From: an uncultured Clostridium sp.
GTDB lineage: Bacteria; Bacillota; Clostridia; TANB77; CAG-508
NCBI GenBank assembly: GCA_947568605.1
Contig: CANOPV010000001.1
Coordinates: 1-28,684, forward strand
DNA length: 28,684 bases
Direction of reading: 5' to 3'
Under the pieces are notes generated by a model, which made no database searches, was not told where the DNA came from, and worked only from the letters and a program-made list of their open reading frames with translations. Made by a program: the position numbers and the translations under genes. Below are positions 14,315 to 23,037 of the stretch, piece by piece (positions within the stretch are counted from its first letter, which is position 1; each line of letters begins with the position of its first letter).

Positions 14315-16669
14315 TTGAAAAAGGATAAAAAGAAAAAGATTGATAAGTCTATTTTAGAGTGGCTTCCTTTTAAGGAAGTATGGAACGACTTACTCTTTTT
14401 AGAAAATGACAAAATTGTAGGTGTTATCAAAGTCAATAGTATTAACCTACAGTTATGTTCTAGTGAAGAACAAGATTCAAAGATATTCCAGTTTAGAAAA
14501 GTATTATTAAGTATGGAATATCCTTTTAAAATACTAGCACTAGATAAACCTATTTCTCTTACAGATCACATAGATAATTTAGTATATCTTGCTAAAAATA
14601 CTGATGATGAAATAAAACAAAAATTACTTGATGAAGACATCAATTATGCTGATAATATTATGAGTAGAAATCTAGTCAATAATAGAGAATTTTACTTATT
14701 GATTGAAGAAAGCAAAGATAATATTAAGTTACTAAAATCAAAAATCAATGATCTTGTTTCTCAATTATCTAATATAGGTTTATCATCAGAACAAGCAAAA
14801 ACTGATGATATTAAGGAATTACTTTTTACTTTCCTTAATCCTAACGAATCACTAGAAGTTTTTAAACAAGATTCAAGTTTGAAATCATTAAAAGAAAAAA
14901 TCGCACCTATAGCTATGAAATTTAATGATAAAGACATTTTACTAGGCGATTGTTATGCTACTAGTATGATTATTGATACATTCCCGTCCTATGCTCGTGG
15001 TAGTTGGTTAGGAATGTTATCTAATATTAAAAACACTCGTATGATGATTAGTGTTGAACAAATGGATAATGTAGAAGTATCTAAAACACTAAAAAAAGGT
15101 ATGAGTGAAACTCGTAGTAAGTATATCAATACAAGTGATAGAAACGATCAGATAGTCCTTAAAAATCAATTAGAAGATTACGAAAAACTTACTAATAAAA
15201 TGGATCGTGAAAATGAAAAAATGCTACTAATGTCGGTAGTATTTTTTTCTTATGCAAATACACAAGAAGAATTACAGAAAAGAGTTAAAGAAATTAAGTC
15301 AGCTTTATCTTCTCTTAATCTTCGTGGATCACAACTTATTTTTGAACAAGAACAAGGCCTTAAAACATCACTTCCTACTTTAGAAATGCCACTTCAAAAA
15401 AGTTTTGGTCTTCCTATGCCTATTACTACGGTAGCTGCTTCTTTTCCATTTGTTTTTGAATCTATACAAGATAATGGTAATTCCATAATTCTTGGCGATG
15501 ACATAAACGGCGGTCTTACTCTGTTTGATTTATGGAAAAGAACTAACAAAAGAACAAACTCTAATATGTGTATTATAGGTAAAAGTGGAAGTGGTAAGTC
15601 CACCCTAATAAAGAAACTTATACGTGGTAATTTTGCTCGTGGTGGTGGCTCTAAAAAAACTAGAATTTTGATTGTAGATCCAGAACGTGAATATAAAGAC
15701 TTATGTCTTTCACTTAATGGAAAATGGATAGACGCAGGAAGTGGATCAGGTTGTATCATCAATCCATTAGAAATTAAAAACTCTACTAATGATGAAGATA
15801 ATAATGCCGCTGTTGTAAGACATTTACAAACATTTAGAACATTTATTAAATATTATTTTAAAGATTTAACAGAATTAGAACTTACTAAAATTGAAGAAAT
15901 ACTACTTCGCACTTATAAGAAAAAGAATATTACTTTAGATACTGATGTTAGTATACTTTCTTCAAAAAATTATCCTATAATAAGTGATTTTCATAATGAA
16001 ATAATAAAAGAATTAGATAAGGCAAAAAATGATAAACGTGTCAATGATGATAATGTAAAATCACTAGAAAAGATAGAAGCTATTGTTCGTCGTATGGCTA
16101 CTGGTGTTGATAGTAAGTTATGGAATGATTATAGTAATCTTGACTTAAATTCTGATTTAATCGTCTTTGATATACATAGTCTTCTTGAAAGCGACGAAAC
16201 AATTTTACGAACACAATTTTTCAATATTCTATCTTTATGTTGGAACATCATAAGTCAGAATCGTGAAGAACAAGTTATACTAATTGTTGATGAAGCTCAT
16301 CTTCTTATTGATCCAGATAATAAGGACGGTTTAGAGTTTTTGAAAAAGACTAGTAAAAGAATCAGGAAGTATGCAGGAAGTCTTATAGTATGTACTCAAA
16401 ATATGATTGACTTTACTTCTCCAGAAGTTGTTAGATACGGTCAAGTTATAGTAGATAATTCAGATTATCAGTTTATTATGGCACAAGGAAGTGAAGAAAT
16501 CATTTCATTACAAAAGGTATTAAGGTTAAGTGATAATGAACGCCGTTTTTTACAAACGGCTGGAAAAGGACAAGCAATTTTTGTTATTTCTCACGACAAA
16601 AGAATTCCTATCTTCGTACATCTTCGCCCAGAAGAAAAAGAACTTTTTGGCAAAGGTGGTGGACGATAA
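14315..16669 (+). CDS. VirB4/TraE-type transfer ATPase
   Basis: 784 residues from TTG 14315, 7 bases after GGGGG. It has an N-terminal VirB4 domain (about 1-380) and a C-terminal RecA-like ATPase with Walker A GKSGSGKST (422-430), a VDPEREY segment (454-460, typical of VirB4) and Walker B LIVDE followed by AHLLID (656-666). It powers assembly of the transfer channel and works on the cytoplasmic face with PrgI and the VirB6-like pore. Length is normal for the PrgI-associated family. The following M23 gene begins at or near its stop codon. Confidence 0.95.
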   Translation: MKKDKKKKIDKSILEWLPFKEVWNDLLFLENDKIVGVIKVNSINLQLCSSEEQDSKIFQFRKVLLSMEYPFKILALDKPISLTDHIDNLVYLAKNTDDEIKQKLLDEDINYADNIMSRNLVNNREFYLLIEESKDNIKLLKSKINDLVSQLSNIGLSSEQAKTDDIKELLFTFLNPNESLEVFKQDSSLKSLKEKIAPIAMKFNDKDILLGDCYATSMIIDTFPSYARGSWLGMLSNIKNTRMMISVEQMDNVEVSKTLKKGMSETRSKYINTSDRNDQIVLKNQLEDYEKLTNKMDRENEKMLLMSVVFFSYANTQEELQKRVKEIKSALSSLNLRGSQLIFEQEQGLKTSLPTLEMPLQKSFGLPMPITTVAASFPFVFESIQDNGNSIILGDDINGGLTLFDLWKRTNKRTNSNMCIIGKSGSGKSTLIKKLIRGNFARGGGSKKTRILIVDPEREYKDLCLSLNGKWIDAGSGSGCIINPLEIKNSTNDEDNNAAVVRHLQTFRTFIKYYFKDLTELELTKIEEILLRTYKKKNITLDTDVSILSSKNYPIISDFHNEIIKELDKAKNDKRVNDDNVKSLEKIEAIVRRMATGVDSKLWNDYSNLDLNSDLIVFDIHSLLESDETILRTQFFNILSLCWNIISQNREEQVILIVDEAHLLIDPDNKDGLEFLKKTSKRIRKYAGSLIVCTQNMIDFTSPEVVRYGQVIVDNSDYQFIMAQGSEEIISLQKVLRLSDNERRFLQTAGKGQAIFVISHDKRIPIFVHLRPEEKELFGKGGGR

Positions 16670-16692
16670 TTAAACAAGTTACTAATGGAATT

Positions 16693-17352
16693 ATGAAAGG
16701 AAAAATGCTTATAGCACTTCTTCCAGTTATTGGAATTATAATGATTGTTTTAATTATTCTATCCATATTGGCTGCACTTTTTGGAAGTGATACGGCTTTC
16801 TATCAATCTTTTTTCGTTCTTCCATTTGATACTAACACCTATACTATTACTTCCCCATACGGCGAAAGAATAGATCCTATAAGTGGCAAAAAATCTTTTC
16901 ACTCTGGTATAGATGTCGTTCCTACTTCTTCTAATATAGTAGCTGTTGCAGACGGTACAGTTATTGTAAGTGAAGTCCAAGATATGGGTGGCGAAAGTAT
17001 CATTATAGAACATAAACTAGGCGGTCAAGTTTATAGATCTGGGTATCATCATCTTAAAGAAAATTCTAGGGTGGTAAATGTTGGCGATCAAGTTAAGCAA
17101 GGACAACAAATTGGAATTATGGGAAGTACTGGGTACTCTACTGGTCCACATCTTCATTTTTCCTTACAAAAATTTAATGCTAGTAGTCAAAAATTTGAAC
17201 GAACAGATCCTAGCATTGTTATCAATAATAAGATTAGCGCAAAAGAATATAACTTGTATGATTATGACAATTCAAATGGTGGTGGGTATCAAATACCTAC
17301 ACTTCCAGAATTAAAACCTTATGCACCAAGTCTTCCAAGTGTTGGTCCATAA
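16693..17352 (+). CDS. M23 peptidase, cell-wall hydrolase of the transfer system
   Basis: 219 residues from ATG 16693. A membrane segment (about 6-30) is followed by a LytM/M23 domain: His70 and Asp74 (HSGID) and His153/His155 (GPHLHF) give the zinc site, and a GYHHL segment (118-121) is also conserved. A Pro-rich tail closes the protein (ELKPYAPSLPSVGP). It opens peptidoglycan for the channel, the VirB1 role. Unlike many ICE versions it has no lysozyme-like domain. ATG 16693 lacks a clear ribosome site. In-frame ATT 16669, about 7 bases after AAAGGTGGTGG, would give a start overlapping the VirB4 stop by one base and is a real alternative. Confidence 0.88.
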   Translation: MKGKMLIALLPVIGIIMIVLIILSILAALFGSDTAFYQSFFVLPFDTNTYTITSPYGERIDPISGKKSFHSGIDVVPTSSNIVAVADGTVIVSEVQDMGGESIIIEHKLGGQVYRSGYHHLKENSRVVNVGDQVKQGQQIGIMGSTGYSTGPHLHFSLQKFNASSQKFERTDPSIVINNKISAKEYNLYDYDNSNGGGYQIPTLPELKPYAPSLPSVGP

Positions 17353-17658
17353 TTTAGGCCTAACACTTTTATAAAAAACATCTTAAAAGTGGCGAGAAAT
17401 TAGAAAAATAATAAGTTTAAAGTGTGTACGATTGTTACACACCCTAGATTTTATAAGGGTTTCAAAGTAAACGATTGTATAACATTTTAGTAAAATGTAA
17501 ACACTTGTGTTTTTCATCAATGCCTTATGAAATAAGGCTAAACTCGCCACTGGCGAGTTGTTTGTAAACAGGGTTTATCCTGCTTTTAATGTGTTGTTAA
17601 AATTATTGAGTTTTTGACTATTTTATGGTCGTGATAATGGCCGAAGTTTAGGCCTAAA
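17353..17658 (+). other. Candidate oriT: hairpin-rich region before mobilisation genes
   Basis: No gene is visible in this stretch. It is bracketed by two copies of the palindromic TTTAGGCCTAA (17353-17363 and 17647-17657). Between them lie perfect hairpins: CACTTTT/AAAAGTG (17364-17370, 17385-17391), GTGTGTA/TACACAC (17422-17428, 17436-17442), ACATTTT/AAAATGT (17482-17488, 17492-17498), GCCTTAT/ATAAGGC (17522-17528, 17532-17538) and AACTCGCCA/TGGCGAGTT (17541-17549, 17551-17559). ACGATTGT occurs twice (17428-17435, 17471-17478). Position just before RHH proteins and the relaxase fits oriT. The nick site cannot be named from sequence alone. Confidence 0.6.
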
Positions 17659-17672
17659 AGAAAGGAAGTTAT

Positions 17673-17810
17673 ATGAAATTATTTTTGATTATATTGTTTA
17701 TCAATATTGTAATATTCACATCAGTTTTTTTATTTTGTGCTTGTAAGGTAGCAAGTATAGCTGATGAATCAATAGAAATAGAAAATTATAAAAAGTCAGG
17801 GGGTAAATGA
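17673..17810 (+). CDS. Small membrane protein, 45 aa
   Basis: ATG 17673 follows AAAGGAAG and encodes a hydrophobic stretch (FLIILFINIVIFTSVFLFCA, residues 3-22), then Cys-Lys and an acidic tail. It overlaps the next ORF through ATGA. It is the first gene after the candidate oriT. The CAC context at the end of the hydrophobic stretch could be a weak lipobox. Function unknown. Confidence 0.5.
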   Translation: MKLFLIILFINIVIFTSVFLFCACKVASIADESIEIENYKKSGGK

Positions 17811-17932
17811 TGAAATCTTTTCTATGGAAATGGGAATTGTTTTTTGGAAATTGCTACACTATATTTGATAAAGATAAAAATAAAATTAGAAAAATTTTAA
17901 TCTATCGTAAAAGAATTTATTTGTTAGATTAG
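17810..17932 (+). CDS. Small basic protein, 40 aa
   Basis: ATG 17810 lies 6 bases after GGGGG (17799-17803) and overlaps the previous stop. The peptide is aromatic then strongly basic (WKWELFFGN near the start, later Lys/Arg-rich KNKIRKILIYRKRIYLLD). No family recognised. The strong ribosome site and tight coupling support it as a real gene. It may be a small accessory of DNA transfer. Confidence 0.45.
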   Translation: MKSFLWKWELFFGNCYTIFDKDKNKIRKILIYRKRIYLLD

Positions 17933-17958
17933 ATTTGAATTTAAAGGGGGTTATATAA

Positions 17959-18138
17959 ATGAATGATAAAAAAAGTACATATTTAAAGGTACTCGTAGAT
18001 AATAAAACAGATAATGCTTTTAGAAAAATTTTAGAAATTAAAGGGCTTACAATTCAGGAAGTTTTAGAGAATATGCTAAAAGATTATATCTTTGAAAATC
18101 TTGATTGTATTATGTTGAATAATGGAAGAACAAAATAA
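17959..18138 (+). CDS. Small ribbon-helix-helix-like protein, 59 aa
   Basis: ATG 17959 follows AAAGGGGGTTATATAA. The sequence fits a ribbon-helix-helix: strand STYLKVLVD, helix NAFRKILEIKG, turn LTIQ, helix EVLENMLKDYIFEN. It overlaps the next gene (18122) by 17 bases, in another frame. With 9486 and 18122 it makes three RHH-type proteins in this element. It probably binds the candidate oriT or its own promoter; which is inferred. Confidence 0.6.
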   Translation: MNDKKSTYLKVLVDNKTDNAFRKILEIKGLTIQEVLENMLKDYIFENLDCIMLNNGRTK

Positions 18139-18562
18139 GAATGGCAATATTATTGCTTTCAGAGTTGATCCATACAAAAAGCAATTACTTCAAGATCAGG
18201 CGTCTAAAAATAATATGAAAATAAGTGAATATTGTAAAAATGTTTTGTTAGATAATTTAGATCAAACAATGCTTTTAGATAGTCAAAAAAAATTAAGAGA
18301 ACTTATTATTGAAACAGTTACGAACGCAAATGAAAAACAATTTTATAAAATATTGACGATGATTAACAAGAACAATATAGGAATTGAAACTATCATATTA
18401 CAAAATGATATGACTTATAAATATTTTGATATTCCACAAACGAGATCAGAACTTAATACTCATCTAGTCAACCACCCTATAACAGAAGTGGCTAGAGAAC
18501 AAGTGCTAAAAAATATTCGTGAATTACGAAGTCAAAAGGACAATGTAGATGAGCAAAAGTAA
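18122..18562 (+). CDS. MobC-like relaxosome accessory protein
   Basis: 146 residues. N-terminal ribbon-helix-helix: IIAFRVDPYKKQLLQDQASK, then NNMKISEYCKNVLLDNL (about residues 10-46). The rest is helical and charged and could mediate oligomerisation. MobC-type proteins bind near oriT, help melt the nick site and assist the relaxase. It overlaps both the preceding 59-residue gene and the relaxase gene (14 bases), so the three are made together. There is no clear own ribosome site beyond coupling. Confidence 0.8.
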   Translation: MEEQNKNGNIIAFRVDPYKKQLLQDQASKNNMKISEYCKNVLLDNLDQTMLLDSQKKLRELIIETVTNANEKQFYKILTMINKNNIGIETIILQNDMTYKYFDIPQTRSELNTHLVNHPITEVAREQVLKNIRELRSQKDNVDEQK

Positions 18563-19979
18563 TATTGTTACGAGAGTTAGATATAAAAAAGATGTGAACT
18601 TTCAAAGGTTGGTCGGTGGCTGGTGTAAGTATGTTTCAAAAGACGGAGCTAATGGAAAATCTTTAAGAGATTTTTCTTCCGTCAATGACTTATACGAAAA
18701 AGAACTTGGGATATATGATGATACTAAAGAATCAGAAGAATGTTATATTTGGGATAAAAACGGCGATGTTTCAAAACAGGAAATTTTAAAAGACTTGCCT
18801 AAAGATAAATCAGGTCGTATGTGGACGTTAGTTTTATCATTTCCTCCAGAATTTGCTCTTGAATCAGGTCTTAAAACAAAACAAGATTATTATTTGATGA
18901 CTAAAGCTATTATGCCAAAATTTATACTAGATAATGATTTGGATCTTACTAATACAAAGTGGTATGCTAGTCTTCATCAGGACACCGACAATCCACATCT
19001 ACACATAAATCTATTTGAAATAGAAGAAACTAGAAAAAAAGATACATTAGAAAAAACTGCGATGAAATATTTAAAAAGTAATATTGCTTCTTATCTTGTA
19101 GATAATACTTCTTTTTATAAAGATCAAGATTATCTACTTTTAGGTCTTGATTATAAGATTAGAAAAAGTAATTACACTAAAGTAGATCAAGAGTTGTTTT
19201 TCTCTAATAAATTTAGAAAGAGTTTAAATAAAGATTTATTAAGTCTTTATAACAAACTTCCTAAAAAAGGTCGTCTTCAATATAATTCAAAAAATTTAGA
19301 TTATTGTAGAAAAGATATTGACAAGATTATAGAAAAAATTTTATATCACGATAAGATAAAATATGATTTTGAAAAGTACTATCACTCTCTGGAATCAATA
19401 GAACGTGAACAAAAAAAGTTATATGGTAACTCTAAAAATAACAAGTATGTGGAAAACAAAATGAAAAGACTTTACTCTAAAATTGGAAATGATATTTTAT
19501 ATAATTTTAAAGTTTATAATTCAAAAGATTTTTTAGAATCTCAAAAAGAATTTTTAGAAATCAACATAATGAATATGGAATTTATTAGTAGAAATACCAA
19601 AAAGAAATCTACCATAGTCAAACACGCAACAGAACTTTATAAACTAGGAAAACTTGCTTCACTCTCTGATAGTGATATAAAAAAGTTATTGGAAAAATGG
19701 ATCAAGAAATCAAAAATCAATTATGATGTTGATTTACTATTTAATGCTGTTTCTAATACTAGAGAAGATATAAATGTTACTGACTTTTATAAAGCATTAT
19801 CACATCTTGGATATACTAAAGAAAGATATGATACTTATAAAGAAAAATCATTTTATAAGAATTTACGATTCAAACAATTTATTAAGAAAGCAAATTATTA
19901 TTTAATGGTTGAAACAAAAAAAGAAGAAGAATTTTTGCTTGAACTTTTAGAAAAGGAACTTCAAGGCAAAGATATTTAA
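18549..19979 (+). CDS. MobP-type relaxase (MobL-like)
   Basis: 476 residues. The histidine motif of relaxases is at 143-152 (HQDTDNPHLH, followed by INLFE): HxDTxNPHxH is typical of the MobP/MobL families of Bacillota. Preceding strand WTLVLSFPPEFALESG (92-107) fits the same family. Upstream Tyr residues (for example in CKYVSKDG near 26-33) are candidates for the DNA-linking residue, which I cannot fix. The C-terminal two thirds are long charged helices without a primase or helicase domain. It nicks oriT and pilots the strand through VirD4. It overlaps the MobC-like gene by 14 bases and precedes the coupling protein by 13 bp. Confidence 0.88.
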   Translation: MSKSNIVTRVRYKKDVNFQRLVGGWCKYVSKDGANGKSLRDFSSVNDLYEKELGIYDDTKESEECYIWDKNGDVSKQEILKDLPKDKSGRMWTLVLSFPPEFALESGLKTKQDYYLMTKAIMPKFILDNDLDLTNTKWYASLHQDTDNPHLHINLFEIEETRKKDTLEKTAMKYLKSNIASYLVDNTSFYKDQDYLLLGLDYKIRKSNYTKVDQELFFSNKFRKSLNKDLLSLYNKLPKKGRLQYNSKNLDYCRKDIDKIIEKILYHDKIKYDFEKYYHSLESIEREQKKLYGNSKNNKYVENKMKRLYSKIGNDILYNFKVYNSKDFLESQKEFLEINIMNMEFISRNTKKKSTIVKHATELYKLGKLASLSDSDIKKLLEKWIKKSKINYDVDLLFNAVSNTREDINVTDFYKALSHLGYTKERYDTYKEKSFYKNLRFKQFIKKANYYLMVETKKEEEFLLELLEKELQGKDI

Positions 19980-19992
19980 GGGGGTTATAACT

Positions 19993-21837
19993 ATAAAGAA
20001 ATATTTTAATTACATACTAGTAGTTATTATTTCTTTATTGTTTTTTACTTTCATCATTACTAATTTTGTTGTATGTATGAAAAGTAATTTTGAATTAAAA
20101 TTTATATATAATCTTTTAGATATAATTAGTATTGTTTCAAAAGATAGAAATATTTTAGTAGGCATTTCTTTAATAGAATGTCTTTTTCTTTTGGCCTTAT
20201 TATATTATAAATATAGTTTTAAAATTAAAAACTCTAACAGTACAAATGGTGTACCTAAAAGAATCAATAGTAATGAATTTGGTAGTAGTACCTTTGCTAC
20301 TATTAAGGAAGTAAGAAAAAACTTTACTACTTGGCGATTTAATAAGAATAATAAGTCTGGTGGTATGGTTGTTGCAATAGATGATAATAATTACTATGTA
20401 GATACTAGCTCTAATCATACATTGATTATTGGTAATACTGGATCTGGTAAAACAGTTTCAGTAATTGATCCACTCATATTTAATTTAGCTGACGCTGGCG
20501 AATCAATGATTATCAATGATGTCAAAGGCGAACTTTACAAAACTACTTATGATTATTTAAAAAAGAAAGATTATGATATTAAGATTATCAATTTAAGAAA
20601 TACAAGTAATAGTGATTTTTGGAATCCACTCACGATCGCTTATGAGTATTTTAAAGAGAATAATTTTGAAAAAGAGATTGAAACAATCAATGATTTATCA
20701 GGTGCAATATGTGAAGATGTTACTAGTCGTGATAAGTACTGGCAAGAGTCTTCATCTTCTGTTTTAAGTGCATTATGTCTTGCTCTTTTAGAAGACGCAA
20801 AAAGTGAAAGTCAAATACACTTTCATTCTATCTATAACTTACTTGTGGAACACGGTGCTAAAAAGTATGGCGATCAGAATTCACTTGATAAGTATTTTAG
20901 TGATCGTCCATTTGGAAGTACTGCAAAAAATCTTTACTCTACAGGAAACTTTGCTCGTGGGGAAACAAGGGCTACTATTTTTTCCATTCTAGCGTCAAAA
21001 TTAAGAGTTTTTGGAGATACTGGTGTTAGTTATATGACTAGTAAAACTTCATTCAATATAAGGGACATAGGTAAGAAAAAAACTGCTATCTTCCTTATCA
21101 TTCCAGATGAAAAGATTTCTAGGCATTTCATAGGTAGCTTATTTATCAATCAAGTCTATCAGGTTTTAGTAGAAGAAGCTCAAAAAGAAAATTCTGGTAC
21201 ACTTCCTATTAGGGTAAATTTCATACTAGATGAATTTTCAAATATGGTAAAGATTGCTGAATTTTCAAAAAAACTTACAGTAGCAAGATCCAGAAATGTT
21301 AGATTTTATTTAGTAATTCAAGATTTTAATCAGTTGCAAGAAAATTATAAAGAAATGGCTGGTACTATTAAGTCTAACACTAGTAATTGGGTTTATCTCT
21401 CTACAAACGATTATAATACCGCTCACGAGTTATCAAATAGAATTGGAAAATATACGATTGCCACTACTAGAACATCATCTTCTAATAGATATGGAAAAGT
21501 TGATTTCAATCTGTCATCTGACACATCACTTACTGGTCGTGATTTAATTACTGCAGATGAGCTTATTAACTTTAAAGTTGGCGAAGCTATCATATTAAGA
21601 ACTAGAATGTCGCCTATAAAGACAAATTTAAAGCAAATAAGTGATTATCCATTTAGATATAAAGTTACTGATACAATAGAAGTCAAACAAGATGAATTCC
21701 ATAAACTAGAACTTTTTGATCTTGATACATTTAGAATTGAACAAGAATTATTTTCCAATAAGGAACAAGTACAAGATGTACCTATCAAAAAAGCAAGTCC
21801 AACCAGAAAGAGAAAACCTAAAAATGACTCTGAATAA
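19993..21837 (+). CDS. VirD4/TraG-type coupling protein, probable AUA start
   Basis: 614 residues if started at ATA 19993, 599 if at TTG 20038. Two N-terminal membrane helices (about 5-25 and 52-72) come first. Walker A GNTGSGKT is at 147-154, Walker B ILDEF at 411-415, and a QDFNQL segment typical of TraG/VirD4 follows. It recognises the relaxosome and pumps DNA to the channel. ATA is preferred because GGGGG (19980-19984) is 8 bases upstream and the added residues (Lys-Lys-Tyr-Phe then hydrophobic) complete a proper signal-anchor helix; TTG 20038 would cut that helix in half and has no ribosome site. Its 3' end overlaps the methyltransferase start. Confidence 0.93.
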   Translation: MKKYFNYILVVIISLLFFTFIITNFVVCMKSNFELKFIYNLLDIISIVSKDRNILVGISLIECLFLLALLYYKYSFKIKNSNSTNGVPKRINSNEFGSSTFATIKEVRKNFTTWRFNKNNKSGGMVVAIDDNNYYVDTSSNHTLIIGNTGSGKTVSVIDPLIFNLADAGESMIINDVKGELYKTTYDYLKKKDYDIKIINLRNTSNSDFWNPLTIAYEYFKENNFEKEIETINDLSGAICEDVTSRDKYWQESSSSVLSALCLALLEDAKSESQIHFHSIYNLLVEHGAKKYGDQNSLDKYFSDRPFGSTAKNLYSTGNFARGETRATIFSILASKLRVFGDTGVSYMTSKTSFNIRDIGKKKTAIFLIIPDEKISRHFIGSLFINQVYQVLVEEAQKENSGTLPIRVNFILDEFSNMVKIAEFSKKLTVARSRNVRFYLVIQDFNQLQENYKEMAGTIKSNTSNWVYLSTNDYNTAHELSNRIGKYTIATTRTSSSNRYGKVDFNLSSDTSLTGRDLITADELINFKVGEAIILRTRMSPIKTNLKQISDYPFRYKVTDTIEVKQDEFHKLELFDLDTFRIEQELFSNKEQVQDVPIKKASPTRKRKPKNDSE

Positions 21838-22960
21838 TCAAACTATGACTTTATTTAATTATGAATATCCATTTATTAAACTAGATAAGAATAATGTTAA
21901 GGTTGGTACTTTCTTTTCTGGTATTGGAAGTCCAGAAATGGCTTTTCATAGATTAAAAGAAAATGGTATTATAAATAATTATGAATCTGTATTTTTTTGT
22001 GAAGTGGATAAACACGCGATTAAAAGTTATTGTGCGATCCATAATAAAACACCAGATGACAATCTTGGGGATATTACTAAAATCAATGGTGCTGATATTC
22101 CATATTGTGATATTTGGATCGGTGGCTTTCCCTGTCAAGATATAAGTATGGCTGGTGTTCGTCGTGGCTTTGATTTTGGAAGTCGTACTCGTTCTTCTCT
22201 TGGGTGGAAAATGATACAATTTTTAAGAGAAGTAAAAGATCCACCAAAAGTAGTTATTTTTGAAAATGTGGCTGCAATTACTCATTCAAAATTTAGAATA
22301 ACATTGAACTTATTTAAAAATGATTTAGAAGAATTAGGATATTCACTTTATGATGATGTTTTATGTGCTTTAGATTATGGTACACCACAAAATAGAGAAA
22401 GATATTTTTTAGTTGCAATCAAGGGAAAATACTTATATCAATTTCCACAAAAAATGAAATTGAAGTTAAGACTTAAAGATTTACTAGAAAAAGATATTGA
22501 TCCTAATCTTATTTTATCTGAAAAAGTTCCATTTGATTTACAAAGTTTTGTTGCTAATAAAGATTATACAAAAGATTGTAAGTTAGTTTGTAAGAATCTG
22601 AAAGATAAAAGAAGAAAATATATAATAGATTTATATAGATTTATTGACGGTAAAAATAAGTGTGGACGTGATACATCTAGTAAATATAATCAAACTGCAA
22701 GGTTATGGTCTATAAATGGATATTGTCCTACACTAACGGCGAATTCTACAGAAGATACAAGTAAAATGATTATCTATCGTGATAATTGTTTTTTTGTGAA
22801 AAAAATTAGTCCTTTAGAAAGCTGGCGTTTTATGGGGTTTAGTGATGAAGATTTTTATAAAGCAAAAGACATCGGTACTTCTAATCGTCAATTATTCAAA
22901 CAAGCTGGAAATAGTATTGCTACAAATGTGATTTATCATATTTTAAAAAAATTATTTTAA
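21824..22960 (+). CDS. DNA (cytosine-5) methyltransferase, orphan
   Basis: 378 residues from ATG 21824; a longer in-frame reading from 21716 would lie inside the coupling-protein gene and lacks family residues. Motifs in order: I FFSGIG (30-35), IV GGFPCQ with catalytic Cys104, VI ENV (147-149), VIII QNRER (189-193), late CPTLTANS, and X QAGNSIATNVI near the C-terminus. It methylates cytosine C5 at an unknown target. No endonuclease gene is adjacent, so it probably protects the element from host restriction on entry (antirestriction role, inferred). It overlaps the VirD4 gene by 14 bases, so it is expressed with transfer genes. The variable region (about 210-300) is short, suiting one target site. 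Confidence 0.93.
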   Translation: MTLNNQTMTLFNYEYPFIKLDKNNVKVGTFFSGIGSPEMAFHRLKENGIINNYESVFFCEVDKHAIKSYCAIHNKTPDDNLGDITKINGADIPYCDIWIGGFPCQDISMAGVRRGFDFGSRTRSSLGWKMIQFLREVKDPPKVVIFENVAAITHSKFRITLNLFKNDLEELGYSLYDDVLCALDYGTPQNRERYFLVAIKGKYLYQFPQKMKLKLRLKDLLEKDIDPNLILSEKVPFDLQSFVANKDYTKDCKLVCKNLKDKRRKYIIDLYRFIDGKNKCGRDTSSKYNQTARLWSINGYCPTLTANSTEDTSKMIIYRDNCFFVKKISPLESWRFMGFSDEDFYKAKDIGTSNRQLFKQAGNSIATNVIYHILKKLF

Positions 22961-22989
22961 TATCATAGATATATATTAGAAAAAAATGT

Positions 22990-23021
22990 TATAATTGATT
23001 TACAAATAGATATACTATTTG
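22990..23021 (+). promoter_or_regulatory. Possible promoter and operator of the lipoprotein gene
   Basis: TATAAT (22990-22995) is followed by a perfect inverted repeat CAAATAG (23003-23009), loop ATATA, CTATTTG (23015-23021), near the likely transcription start. No convincing -35 is seen. The dyad suits repressor binding. Confidence 0.45.
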
Positions 23022-23037
23022 AAAGTGAGATGATATA

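Noticed and set aside
15394..15762. Leftward ORF of 122 codons
   Set aside because: Antisense to the VirB4 Walker A region.
17612..17640. Promoter TTGACT with GATAAT before the mobilisation genes
   Set aside because: The spacer is too short (about 14 bp) for a confident call; kept only as part of the candidate oriT region.
21716..21823. Upstream extension of the methyltransferase
   Set aside because: It lies within the VirD4 gene, lacks a ribosome site, and the family begins near motif I, so ATG 21824 is preferred.
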